From: an uncultured Lachnospiraceae bacterium
GTDB lineage: Bacteria; Bacillota; Clostridia; Lachnospirales; Lachnospiraceae
Reading direction: 5' to 3'
Assembly (NCBI GenBank): GCA_910587095.1
Contig: CAJUMJ010000003.1
Location: forward strand, 1 to 64,000
DNA length: 64,000 bases
Shown one piece after another: positions 17,178 to 24,882 of this stretch. How positions within the stretch are numbered: the first letter of the stretch is position 1; every line of letters starts with the position of its first letter. The notes beneath the pieces were generated by a model. It ran no database searches, had not been told where the DNA came from, and worked only from the letters and a program-made list of their open reading frames with translations. Made by a program: the position numbers and the translations under genes.

Positions 17178-17828
17178 TTAAACGTCGCAAAGGGCGATGA
17201 CGGCGTCCGCCACCTCCTCAATCGTCATGTGGGAGGAATCGATAAGCACTGCGTCTTCGGCCTGTTTCAGCGGAGATATTTCCCTGGTCATATCCTGACG
17301 GTCGCGCTCCACAATATCCCTCTCTATGACGGCAAGCTCGCATGGTTCTCCTTTTTCCGTAAGCTCCCTGTAACGGCGCAGCGCTCTCTCGTGGCTGTCC
17401 GCCGTCAGATACACTTTCACCTGGGCGTCCGGCAGCACGCAGGTGCCGATATCACGCCCGTCCATCACCACATCCGTACTCGCCGCCAGCTTCTGCTGAA
17501 GCTGCGTCAGCTTTTTCCGGACACGGGGATTGGGGCTGCTGACAGAAGCCATCCGCCCAACCTCCTCTGTCCGGATATACGGATTCACGTTCTCTCCGTT
17601 TAAATACACGACCTGTTCGCCGTTCTCGTGGGCGATGGTGATATCCGCCCCCTCGCACTTTTCGTCAATCTCCTCCGTGGTCGCCCCTTCCCTCAAAAGA
17701 TACAGAGCCATGGCACGGTACATCGCCCCCGTGTCTACATATATATAACCCTTTTTCGCCGCAATCCTCTTTGCAATCGTACTCTTCCCCGCTCCCGCAG
17801 GCCCGTCTATCGCTATGTTAAAAGCCAT
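17178..17828 (-). CDS. cmk: (d)CMP kinase
   Basis: Phosphorylates CMP and dCMP with ATP. The 216-residue protein starts MAFNIAIDGPAGAGKST, containing the P-loop, followed by YVDTGAMYRAMALYL, the substrate-binding DGRDIGT motif (about residue 128) and a LID arginine segment. I chose the ATG at 17828, preceded by AAAGGAG; it begins one base beyond the stop of the upstream flavoprotein gene. Together with ispH and the S1 gene it forms a conserved clostridial cluster. Confidence 0.96.
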   Translation of the reverse strand: MAFNIAIDGPAGAGKSTIAKRIAAKKGYIYVDTGAMYRAMALYLLREGATTEEIDEKCEGADITIAHENGEQVVYLNGENVNPYIRTEEVGRMASVSSPNPRVRKKLTQLQQKLAASTDVVMDGRDIGTCVLPDAQVKVYLTADSHERALRRYRELTEKGEPCELAVIERDIVERDRQDMTREISPLKQAEDAVLIDSSHMTIEEVADAVIALCDV

Positions 17829-17829
17829 A

Positions 17830-19086
17830 TCAATTCCGCTCCTTTCCGTTTTGCACACACTTCTTCCCAGCCAGGTATCCCGTAGACCAGGCGATCTGCA
17901 AATTAAAGCCCCCCGTCAAAGCGTCCAGATCCAACACTTCTCCTGCAAAATAAAGCCCTCTCACCAGTTTGGATTCCATCGTGGAAGGATTGACTTCCTT
18001 CACAGATATCCCGCCCTGTGTGATCACCGCCTCGTCAAATCCCCTTTTGGCCTTCACATGCATGGTAAAAGCCTTTGTCAGCTCTACAAGGCGCTGTCTT
18101 TCCTGTCTCGTAATCTCATGAACCTTTTTCCCCGGCTCAATCCCTGATCTTTCTATCATAACAGAGATCAGCTTCGACGGATAGAGGGCTCCCAACGCAT
18201 TTTTGAACTGTCTGTTTGCGTTTTCCTCGAAATCCCGCAAAATTCTTTTGTCAAGCTGCTCCGCCGAGAGTGCCGGCTTTAAATCCAACGTCAAAACCGG
18301 TGTCTCTCCCGCCTTCTTCTTTCCGTAAAAGCTGCTGGCCGACAGCACGAGAGGGCCGCTCACCCCGAAATGGGTAAAGAGCATCTCCCCAAACCCCTGA
18401 TAAAGTTTTTTCCTGCCGCTGCTCATGGTAAGAGAGACGTTTTTAAGAGATAACCCCTGTAATTTTTCACACCACTCTTCCAAAACCTCCATGGAAACCA
18501 AAGCCGGAGCACATTCCTTCACCGTATGACCAAGCTCACTCGCCATGCGGTAACCGTCCCCGGTGGATCCTGTTGTGCGATAGGAAAGCCCGCCAGTAGC
18601 CACAATCACCCGGCTGACAATAAGCCGGCTCCCGTCCGCAAGCCGCACGCAAGACACCTGTCCGTCCGATGCTTCCACCGCTTCCGCCTCACTGTGCAGC
18701 CGCACTTGTACTCCGTATTTTTTGAGAAGTCTCTCGAAAGCCGCCGTCACGTCCGACGCGTGATCCGAAACCGGAAATACGCGCTCTCCCCGCTCCGTTT
18801 TTAAATGACACCCGTTTTCTTCAAGAAATTTCACAAAACGCGCGTTATCAAATTCACTGAAAGCGCTATAGAGAAATTTCGGGTTACTCACAATGTTTTC
18901 AAAAAACCTGTCCCGTTCGCAGGCATTGGTCACATTACATCGTCCCTTACCCGTAATATAAAGCTTTTTTCCGAGCTTCTCATTCTTTTCCAATAAAATA
19001 ACGCAGTGTCCGTTTTCTGCCGCCGCGACCGCCGCCATCATTCCCGCCGCTCCACCGCCAATTACGACTACCTGCTCCTTTTCCAT
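17830..19086 (-). CDS. HI0933-type NAD(P)/FAD-dependent oxidoreductase
   Basis: A 418-residue flavoprotein of the HI0933/YhiN (BaiN-like) family. It has the FAD-binding GGGAAGMMAA motif near the N-terminus, the family-specific GKGRCNVTNA segment, the GGLSYRTTGSTGDGYRMA stretch near residue 165, and the C-terminal GGISVKEVNPSTMES and AGEVLDLDALTGGFN motifs. Relatives include an enzyme of bile-acid dehydroxylation, but most members have no assigned substrate. The ATG at 19086 is preceded by AAAGGATG; the ATG at 19092 is also possible. It sits directly before cmk. Confidence 0.88.
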   Translation of the reverse strand: MEKEQVVVIGGGAAGMMAAVAAAENGHCVILLEKNEKLGKKLYITGKGRCNVTNACERDRFFENIVSNPKFLYSAFSEFDNARFVKFLEENGCHLKTERGERVFPVSDHASDVTAAFERLLKKYGVQVRLHSEAEAVEASDGQVSCVRLADGSRLIVSRVIVATGGLSYRTTGSTGDGYRMASELGHTVKECAPALVSMEVLEEWCEKLQGLSLKNVSLTMSSGRKKLYQGFGEMLFTHFGVSGPLVLSASSFYGKKKAGETPVLTLDLKPALSAEQLDKRILRDFEENANRQFKNALGALYPSKLISVMIERSGIEPGKKVHEITRQERQRLVELTKAFTMHVKAKRGFDEAVITQGGISVKEVNPSTMESKLVRGLYFAGEVLDLDALTGGFNLQIAWSTGYLAGKKCVQNGKERN

Positions 19087-19146
19087 ATGCATCCTTTTTC
19101 TGTCATCCTGACTTTCAGACGCCACCATAATGCAGACACCTGATAT

Positions 19147-20076
19147 TTATTCTGATTTCTTCCTGAGAGGATAGTTCAACATCGGTTCTTCATCAATAAA
19201 ATTAATCTCATCATTGAGATAAACCTGATAATTGTTCCAAGCCTCCTCCAGATTTTTCAAGTTTTCCTTCACTTCCTCCGGCTGTTTTAAACACATCGCC
19301 ACCACGAGCGCGTTAATCATACTCAAAGGCGCCACCAGGGAATCCACGATAGAAACCATGTCGCTCCTCGCAAACAGGTTGCAGGAGGAATACAGATTCA
19401 TCGGGGAATGTACCGAATCCGTGACCGCAATCACCTTCGCGTTCCTGTCATTGGCAAACTCCATAGCCTTTAACGTCCTCATGGAATACCGCGGAAAGCT
19501 GATTCCTACAAACGCATCCTGCTCGCCGATCCGAATCATCTGTTCAAAAGTTTCCGAAACGCTTGTCGTCCGAAGAAGCACCACGTTCCCCCTTATCATA
19601 TTGAGATAAAACTGCAGAAAATCCGCCAGCGGCTCACAGCTTCTGACCCCCATCAGATAAACCGTCCTCGCCTCCAGTATGATATCCACCGCCGTCTCAA
19701 AAGCCGTCGGATCAAGATTGTGTATCGTATCCTGTATCTTTTCTATATCGGCCTGCAATACCGAATTCAGGATCTCCGACTGGCTGCTCTTTCCGTATTT
19801 CGCCCCGATCTTCTGTACGGAATTGATTTTATTTTGTACCCAATATTCCAAGTCTCTCTGAAATTCGGGATAACCGTTGTAACCTATGAACATGGCATAA
19901 CGAACCACAGTGGACTCGCTGACGCCCACCGTGTCTCCCAGCTTTGCGGCCGTCATAAACACCGCCTGATCGTAATGATCATAGATAAAAGCCGAGATTG
20001 CCTTCTGCCCCTTGCTCATCTTCCCGTAATATTCGTTAATCCTTGTTATGATGTCATAACGGTTTTCTATCGCCAT
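19147..20076 (-). CDS. RpiR/MurR family transcriptional regulator
   Basis: A 309-residue regulator with an N-terminal HTH_6 domain (residues 1-80, with ISAFIYDHYDQAVFMTAAKL and VGVSESTVVRYAMFIGYNGY) and a SIS phosphosugar-binding domain (about 125-260, VYLMGVRSCEPLADFL). Such proteins usually control sugar or amino sugar use, but no sugar genes lie nearby. Its start is 6 bases after the stop of the TetR gene, so the two regulators are cotranscribed. Confidence 0.9.
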   Translation of the reverse strand: MAIENRYDIITRINEYYGKMSKGQKAISAFIYDHYDQAVFMTAAKLGDTVGVSESTVVRYAMFIGYNGYPEFQRDLEYWVQNKINSVQKIGAKYGKSSQSEILNSVLQADIEKIQDTIHNLDPTAFETAVDIILEARTVYLMGVRSCEPLADFLQFYLNMIRGNVVLLRTTSVSETFEQMIRIGEQDAFVGISFPRYSMRTLKAMEFANDRNAKVIAVTDSVHSPMNLYSSCNLFARSDMVSIVDSLVAPLSMINALVVAMCLKQPEEVKENLKNLEEAWNNYQVYLNDEINFIDEEPMLNYPLRKKSE

Positions 20077-20082
20077 GCCCTA

Positions 20083-20634
20083 TTACACCTCTTGAAAAGC
20101 GTGATAGCATTCCTCCAGCAGCTTGATGGTGTCCTCCTCCTGCAAGTCGTAGTCCCCCGTCAACATCATGCAGGCCGCACCGTGAATAAATATCCACATT
20201 TTCATAAACATTCCGCTCGGATCCTTGCAGCCAAATATTTTCGCGCTGTTGATTTCCCGCACCACAGCGCCGGTTTTGCCGTTCAACATATCATAAAGAC
20301 TCTTTCCATGCCGGTTTTCCGACAAAAATAACAGCCGGAACAAATTGCTTTCCTCCTGGGAAAAACGGATGTAGGCCAATCCGAGATTGACGAAAGGCGT
20401 GTTGTTGAGCTTCGGGAACTCCTGATAGTAAGCGCCGAAAAACTCTATCGCTTTCACAAACAGATCATCCCCCAGCTCCTCCATGTTTTTGTAGACACGG
20501 AAAATCGGCTGCGTGGAACAGCCGGCCCGGGCCGCCAGCGTTCTCGCGCTCACCTGACCAAACCCTTCCGCCCTCGCCATCTCAAAGGCAGCGGTCAATA
20601 TGTCGTTCTTTGTGATTGTCTCTTTTCTCGCCAT
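20083..20634 (-). CDS. TetR/AcrR family transcriptional regulator
   Basis: A 183-residue repressor-type protein. The N-terminal TetR DNA-binding domain is clear (ITKNDILTAAFEMARAEGFG, then VSARTLAARAGCSTQPIFRV). The C-terminal helical domain (VNLGLAYIRFSQEESNLFRL) resembles the WHG/TetR_C families. The ligand is unknown. Its promoter overlaps an imperfect inverted repeat (20675-20708), so autorepression is likely. It is the first gene of a TetR-RpiR pair. Confidence 0.88.
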   Translation of the reverse strand: MARKETITKNDILTAAFEMARAEGFGQVSARTLAARAGCSTQPIFRVYKNMEELGDDLFVKAIEFFGAYYQEFPKLNNTPFVNLGLAYIRFSQEESNLFRLLFLSENRHGKSLYDMLNGKTGAVVREINSAKIFGCKDPSGMFMKMWIFIHGAACMMLTGDYDLQEEDTIKLLEECYHAFQEV

Positions 20635-20674
20635 AAGAATGTACCTCTCTCATATCTTTTCACTAAGATCGTAT

Positions 20675-20708
20675 GGTAACATATGTTATTATAATATATT
20701 ATGTAACC
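20675..20708. promoter_or_regulatory. inverted repeat, probable TetR operator
   Basis: GGTAACATA (20675-20683) and TATGTAACC (20700-20708) are inverted copies matching at 8 of 9 positions. They flank the -10 box of the promoter at 20688-20716, the classic arrangement for autorepression by the adjacent TetR protein. Confidence 0.6.
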
Positions 20709-20716
20709 TTCGTCAA
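20688..20716 (-). promoter_or_regulatory. sigma-A promoter of the TetR-RpiR pair
   Basis: Minus strand TTGACG, a 17-base spacer and TATAAT. Confidence 0.8.
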
Positions 20717-20810
20717 CCCCCTTTTCACGAAATTGCCAAAATTTACAAATTGCGATATGACAAGGCCTTTTGCCAATCCCCTGTGTTTGGCCTGGCTGCC
20801 TGCTTTGATT

Positions 20811-20874
20811 GGCTCCCTTGTGCAGAGCCATCCAAAATTTGCTTTCGCAAATCCTCGATGTCCGGCTTTCGCCG
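20811..20874 (-). other. cluster of three hairpins upstream of the TetR promoter
   Basis: GGCTC/GAGCC (20811-20829), ATTTGC/GCAAAT with a 4-base loop (20837-20852) and CGGC/GCCG with a 4-base loop (20863-20874). Read on the minus strand the last two have GAAA (GNRA) loops. No gene is apparent in this roughly 170-base stretch. The role is unknown. Confidence 0.4.
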
Positions 20875-20877
20875 AAC

Positions 20878-20923
20878 AAAAAAGCACCCTCGCGAAAGTA
20901 ACCTTTCGGAAGGGTGCCTTTTT
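20878..20923. terminator. bidirectional terminator after the decarboxylase operon
   Basis: GCACCCT/AGGGTGC and CGAAAG/CTTTCG form one long stem (20884-20917) with six A before and six T after. On the minus strand it lies just after the oadA stop. Confidence 0.9.
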
Positions 20924-20946
20924 TATTATTTTGCTCTGCTAAGTTC

Positions 20947-22383
20947 TTAGACCGGATATACCCCGTTCTTTGTATCAGCCTGGGTCATATCGACCTTCTC
21001 CTGCTGTGCCTGGCGGTACTTGAAGAAGTCGATTGCCACCTGCGGGAACAACGCATAGGACAACACATCCTCGTCCTGCTGTTTCCACTCCTTCATCTCC
21101 GCTTCCAGACCTGCAAGCTCCGGCTCAGTGTGTCCGGTCGCCTCGGCGGAGCGGGCGGTAGAACGCTTTTCGCCGGGAATAACCTTGTCGATCACTTCCT
21201 TGCTCATAGGCTTGACCGTCTGTCCGTAATTGCCGCGGAGCAGATCCTTGAACTCACCTGTCGCCATCTTATATCTCTCGCCCATCAGTACGTTGAACAC
21301 CGCCTGCGTACCGACAATCTGTGAGGACGGGGTAACCAGAGGGGGCTCACCGCAGTCCTTACGAACTCTGGGAATCTCTTCCAGCACATCCTGATATTTA
21401 TCTTCTGCCTTCTGCTCTTTGAGCTGGCTTACCATATTGGACAGCATACCGCCGGGAACCTGATAGCGCAGCGTATTGATGTTGACGCCGAGCACCTTCG
21501 TGCTCATCAGGCCGGATTCGATACATTCCTCACGGTAAGGACGGAAGTAATCCGCGATTTCCGCCAGAATATTCTGGTCATATCCCGTATCATAAGGAGT
21601 ACCCTTGAAGGTTTCCACCATAACCTCCGTCGCCGGCTGGGAAGTACCAAGCGCAAAAGGCGAAATCGCACAGTCGATAACATCCACACCCGCCTCCACT
21701 GCTTTCAGATATGTCATGGAAGCTACACCGGACGTATAGTGCGTGTGAAGCTGGATCGGAAGCTTTGTGCTCTCCTTAAGCGTCTTTACGAGCTCAGCCG
21801 CGCGGTAAGGAACAAGCAGACCCGCCATATCCTTGATGCAGATGGAATCCGCGCCCATTTCTTCAATCTTCTTCGCCATATCCGCCCAGTACTCTAATGT
21901 ATAAGCGTCGCCAAGCGTATAGGAAAGCGCGATCTGTGACTGTCCTCTGCCTTCCTGCTTCTTAATCTTGTTGGTTGCGTCTACCGCCGCCTGGAGGTTG
22001 CGGATATCGTTGAGGCAGTCGAAAATTCTGATAACATCGATGCCGTTCGCAATGGATTTCTCAACAAACGCGTATACCACATCATCCGCATAGGGTCTGT
22101 AACCCAAAATATTCTGGCCTCTGAATAACATCTGAAGTTTTGTATTCTTAAAGCCGTCCCTTAACTTTCTCAGTCTCTCCCACGGATCCTCTTTCAGGAA
22201 ACGGAGGGATGCGTCGAAGGTCGCGCCGCCCCAGCACTCTACTGCGTGGTAGCCGACTTTATCCATTTTATCTACGATCGGAAGCATTTTCTCGGTAGGC
22301 ATTCTGGTCGCAATCAGAGACTGATGTGCGTCACGAAGAACGGTTTCCATGATTCCAACCGGCTTTTTAATCTGTTCTGCCAT
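20947..22383 (-). CDS. oadA: oxaloacetate decarboxylase alpha / pyruvate carboxylase-type carboxyltransferase
   Basis: A 478-residue carboxyltransferase that moves CO2 between oxaloacetate (or pyruvate) and carrier biotin. The HMGL-like barrel is at residues 8-280 (ETVLRDAHQSLIATRM, IKDMAGLL, HTHYTSG with metal-binding His residues), followed by the conserved carboxylase domain (PGGMLSNMVSQLKEQ, then YGQTVKPMSKEV). There is no attached biotin domain, so it must work with the separate carrier at 23684. It resembles the 5S subunit of transcarboxylase. It is the last gene of a five-gene operon and is followed by a strong terminator. Confidence 0.9.
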   Translation of the reverse strand: MAEQIKKPVGIMETVLRDAHQSLIATRMPTEKMLPIVDKMDKVGYHAVECWGGATFDASLRFLKEDPWERLRKLRDGFKNTKLQMLFRGQNILGYRPYADDVVYAFVEKSIANGIDVIRIFDCLNDIRNLQAAVDATNKIKKQEGRGQSQIALSYTLGDAYTLEYWADMAKKIEEMGADSICIKDMAGLLVPYRAAELVKTLKESTKLPIQLHTHYTSGVASMTYLKAVEAGVDVIDCAISPFALGTSQPATEVMVETFKGTPYDTGYDQNILAEIADYFRPYREECIESGLMSTKVLGVNINTLRYQVPGGMLSNMVSQLKEQKAEDKYQDVLEEIPRVRKDCGEPPLVTPSSQIVGTQAVFNVLMGERYKMATGEFKDLLRGNYGQTVKPMSKEVIDKVIPGEKRSTARSAEATGHTEPELAGLEAEMKEWKQQDEDVLSYALFPQVAIDFFKYRQAQQEKVDMTQADTKNGVYPV

Positions 22384-22417
22384 TATATTCTCATTCCTTT
22401 CTACATTGATTTAATCT

Positions 22418-22467
22418 CAGCCTGCCAAGGCTGCAAAAACAGCCTCGCAATCGAGCGAAACTCGATT
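22418..22467. other. intercistronic hairpins between oadB and oadA
   Basis: AGGCTG at 22428-22433 can pair either with CAGCCT at 22418-22423 or with CAGCCT at 22440-22445, so the two hairpins exclude each other. A third hairpin, AATCGAG/CTCGATT (22449-22467), is perfect. The region lies in the 89-base gap before the oadA start and may tune translation or mRNA stability. Confidence 0.45.
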
Positions 22468-22472
22468 TGTAT

Positions 22473-23618
22473 TTAGAATACGCCGAACACTGCCATGAAA
22501 GTACCCGCCGCTACAGCCGTTCCGATAACGCCCGCCACGTTGGGGCCCATCGCATGCATCAACAGGAAGTTTGTCGGATCAGCCTCCGCTCCAACCTTCT
22601 GCGACACTCTGGCTGCCATAGGCACCGCGGAAACGCCCGCGGAACCGATCAGCGGATTTACCTTGCCCTTTGTGATAACGCACATCAGCTTTCCGAAGAG
22701 CACACCAGCCGCCGTACCGAATGCAAACGCGATCAAACCTAAGATAACGATCTTGATGGTATCCCAGTTAAGGAACGCTTCCGCGCTGGTGGTCGCGCCA
22801 ACGGACGTGCCAAGGATGATAACCACGATGTACATAAGGGCGTTGGAAGCCGTATCTGTCAACTGTCTTACCACGCCGCTCTCTCTGAACAGGTTACCCA
22901 GCATCAGCATACCTACGAGGGGCGCTGTGGTGGGAAGGATCAGAGATACAACAACCGTAACCACAATCGGGAACAGGATCTTTTCCAGCTTGCTGACAGG
23001 ACGAAGCTGTCCCATCTTGATCTTTCTCTCCTTCTCCGTAGTGAAAAGCTTCATAATCGGCGGCTGGATGATCGGCACCAGCGCCATGTATGAGTATGCG
23101 GCCACCGCGATGGGTCCCATCAGCGTGGTCTGCCCAAGCTTACCCGCTAAGAAGATGGAAGTCGGGCCGTCGGCGCCGCCGATGATGGAGATAGCCGCCG
23201 CCGCCTTGTCGTTAAATCCTAAGAAGATCGCGCCAAAATATGCAGCAAAAATACCGAACTGTGCCGCCGCGCCCAAAAGAAAACTCTTCGGATTTGCGAT
23301 CAGCGGACCAAAATCGGTCATGGCCCCGACGCCCATAAAGATCAGTGACGGCAGGATCGCCCACTCATCCAGCAAGTAGAAATAATACAGCAGACCGCCG
23401 CCAGCGCCGCCCTCACCGAACTCTTTCATGATATCCGGATAGATATTCACGAGCAGCATACCGAAAGCGATCGGCACTAACAAGAGCGGCTCAAAGCCCT
23501 TGCCGATGGCCAGATATAGAAATACAAGTGCTACAACAATCATAATATAGTTCCCGACTTCCAGATTGAAGAACGCGGTCTGATGTATCAGATTGTTAAG
23601 CGTCTCAACTATATACAT
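22473..23618 (-). CDS. oadB: sodium-translocating decarboxylase, beta subunit
   Basis: A 381-residue membrane carboxybiotin decarboxylase with about nine to eleven helices. The conserved IIGGADGPTSIF motif (about residues 153-164), whose aspartate is needed for sodium transport in studied homologues, and the HAMGPNVAGVIGTA segment near the C-terminus are present. It decarboxylates carboxybiotin and pumps sodium out. The ATG at 23618 follows AGGAGG; the upstream in-frame ATG at 23648 precedes that site. It lies between the biotin carrier and oadA. Confidence 0.93.
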   Translation of the reverse strand: MYIVETLNNLIHQTAFFNLEVGNYIMIVVALVFLYLAIGKGFEPLLLVPIAFGMLLVNIYPDIMKEFGEGGAGGGLLYYFYLLDEWAILPSLIFMGVGAMTDFGPLIANPKSFLLGAAAQFGIFAAYFGAIFLGFNDKAAAAISIIGGADGPTSIFLAGKLGQTTLMGPIAVAAYSYMALVPIIQPPIMKLFTTEKERKIKMGQLRPVSKLEKILFPIVVTVVVSLILPTTAPLVGMLMLGNLFRESGVVRQLTDTASNALMYIVVIILGTSVGATTSAEAFLNWDTIKIVILGLIAFAFGTAAGVLFGKLMCVITKGKVNPLIGSAGVSAVPMAARVSQKVGAEADPTNFLLMHAMGPNVAGVIGTAVAAGTFMAVFGVF

Positions 23619-23683
23619 TTTCTTAACCTCCTGTAGTTTTAGATTCAAAGGAAGCGTCTTTTACGGACCGCTTCTTTCGATAA

Positions 23684-24058
23684 TTACTTCAATGTCGCGA
23701 GAAGTGCGCCTGCCTCTACGGCGTCTCCCACTGCCACATTGATGCTGGCTACAGTACCGTCCTCGGGCGCCACTACAGGGATCTCCATCTTCATCGCCTC
23801 AACGATCACAACAGCGTCGCCCTTCTTAACCGCCTGACCTACGTTTGCCTCGATCTTGAATACCTTACCCGCCGCGCCGGCCTCAATCTTAACGCTGCCT
23901 GCCGCGCCGCTTGCCGCTGCGGGTGCCGCCGCAGGAGCCGCCTTGGGAACCGCTCTGGGTGCCGCCGGAGCTGCCGCCGCAGGTGCGCCGCTTGTCGCTC
24001 CCTCTTCCACCACTACATCATATACGCTGCCATTTACGGTAATTGTATAATTCTTCAT
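23684..24058 (-). CDS. biotin carrier protein of the decarboxylase
   Basis: A 124-residue biotin carboxyl carrier. The N-terminal part (MKNYTITVNGSVYDVVVEEG) is followed by an Ala/Pro-rich flexible linker (about residues 22-52) and a biotinyl domain with the attachment motif VEAMKMEIP (lysine near residue 90). It shuttles CO2 from a carboxyltransferase to the membrane beta subunit. I chose the ATG at 24058, 8 bases after AGGAGG. It corresponds to the gamma subunit of methylmalonyl-CoA or glutaconyl-CoA decarboxylases, or to the 1.3S subunit of transcarboxylase. Confidence 0.92.
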   Translation of the reverse strand: MKNYTITVNGSVYDVVVEEGATSGAPAAAAPAAPRAVPKAAPAAAPAAASGAAGSVKIEAGAAGKVFKIEANVGQAVKKGDAVVIVEAMKMEIPVVAPEDGTVASINVAVGDAVEAGALLATLK

Positions 24059-24078
24059 TTTCATATCCTCCTATATTC

Positions 24079-24801
24079 TTAGGCATTCTGCCATTTGCTC
24101 TTATTAGATTTTCTGATGGATCTCACCACGAAACCGTCCGTGGACGCAGCGCCTTCATAGGCTGCGACTGCCGCGGCGATAACCGCTACAAGCTCCGTAT
24201 CGTCGGAGAGCTCCTCCACGACCGCGGGCTGCTCCACAACAGGAGCCGCCTTTGCGGGCGCCGGCTCGTCCTTCTTCTGCTTCGCCTCAAATTTGGATAT
24301 AAACGTAAAGCAGGAAATAATCAGGCTGATCAGAATCAGAACAGCGAACACGGTTCCCATACCGATCACGGTATTCATCCCGGCTTTCGCCATAATCTCG
24401 CCTGTAGAATAATGCACATTTGTAGTGATGCCGATGTAGGTCGCCAGCGCGTTATCAAGAATGATTTCCACCGTCGCGTTGTGGGAGGAACCCAGCACTT
24501 CGACGCTGATCGCTACCTCGTCCTCCTCAAAGGAAACGGAACCGCCGCTTGTCCCCTCATAAGTGCCGATATCGGCAAGGGAGCTCTCCCAGCCCAAAAA
24601 ACCGTTGTAGAGTGCAGGCTGATCAACATACTGCTCAATCGCACCCTGGCTCACGATGGTATTCATCTGCTCCACAATGGTCGTACCGATCTGTATTGCC
24701 TGCTCCTCGCTGATGGGGCCGCTTGGCGATTCTTCCTGGCCGCACGCTGCAAGACCTATCATACAGGTAATCATACCTAATATTACCAATAGTTTTTTCA
24801 T
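24079..24801 (-). CDS. OadG-type sodium pump subunit with N-terminal lipoprotein domain
   Basis: A 240-residue protein combining a lipoprotein signal (KKLLVILGMITCMIGLAAC, lipobox LAAC), an extracytoplasmic domain of about 110 residues, a membrane helix (about 140-162, GTVFAVLILISLIISCF) and a cytoplasmic Pro/Ala linker ending in the OadG-like DDTELVAVIAAAVAAYEG motif. Ordinary OadG/MmdD subunits are near 100 residues, so the exported domain is an addition. The start at 24801 gives the signal peptide but has a weak ribosome site; the ATG at 24813 is an alternative. It probably stabilises the pump complex. Confidence 0.82.
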   Translation of the reverse strand: MKKLLVILGMITCMIGLAACGQEESPSGPISEEQAIQIGTTIVEQMNTIVSQGAIEQYVDQPALYNGFLGWESSLADIGTYEGTSGGSVSFEEDEVAISVEVLGSSHNATVEIILDNALATYIGITTNVHYSTGEIMAKAGMNTVIGMGTVFAVLILISLIISCFTFISKFEAKQKKDEPAPAKAAPVVEQPAVVEELSDDTELVAVIAAAVAAYEGAASTDGFVVRSIRKSNKSKWQNA

Positions 24802-24882
24802 ACTAACACACATGCCTTTCCGTAACCCGCGCATGGAAAACACGGGCACAATATTTGCAAAACGAACAGGTTATGGTCTATT

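Noticed and set aside
23856..24050. Ala-rich plus-strand ORF
   Set aside because: Complement of the Ala/Pro linker of the biotin carrier; low complexity only.
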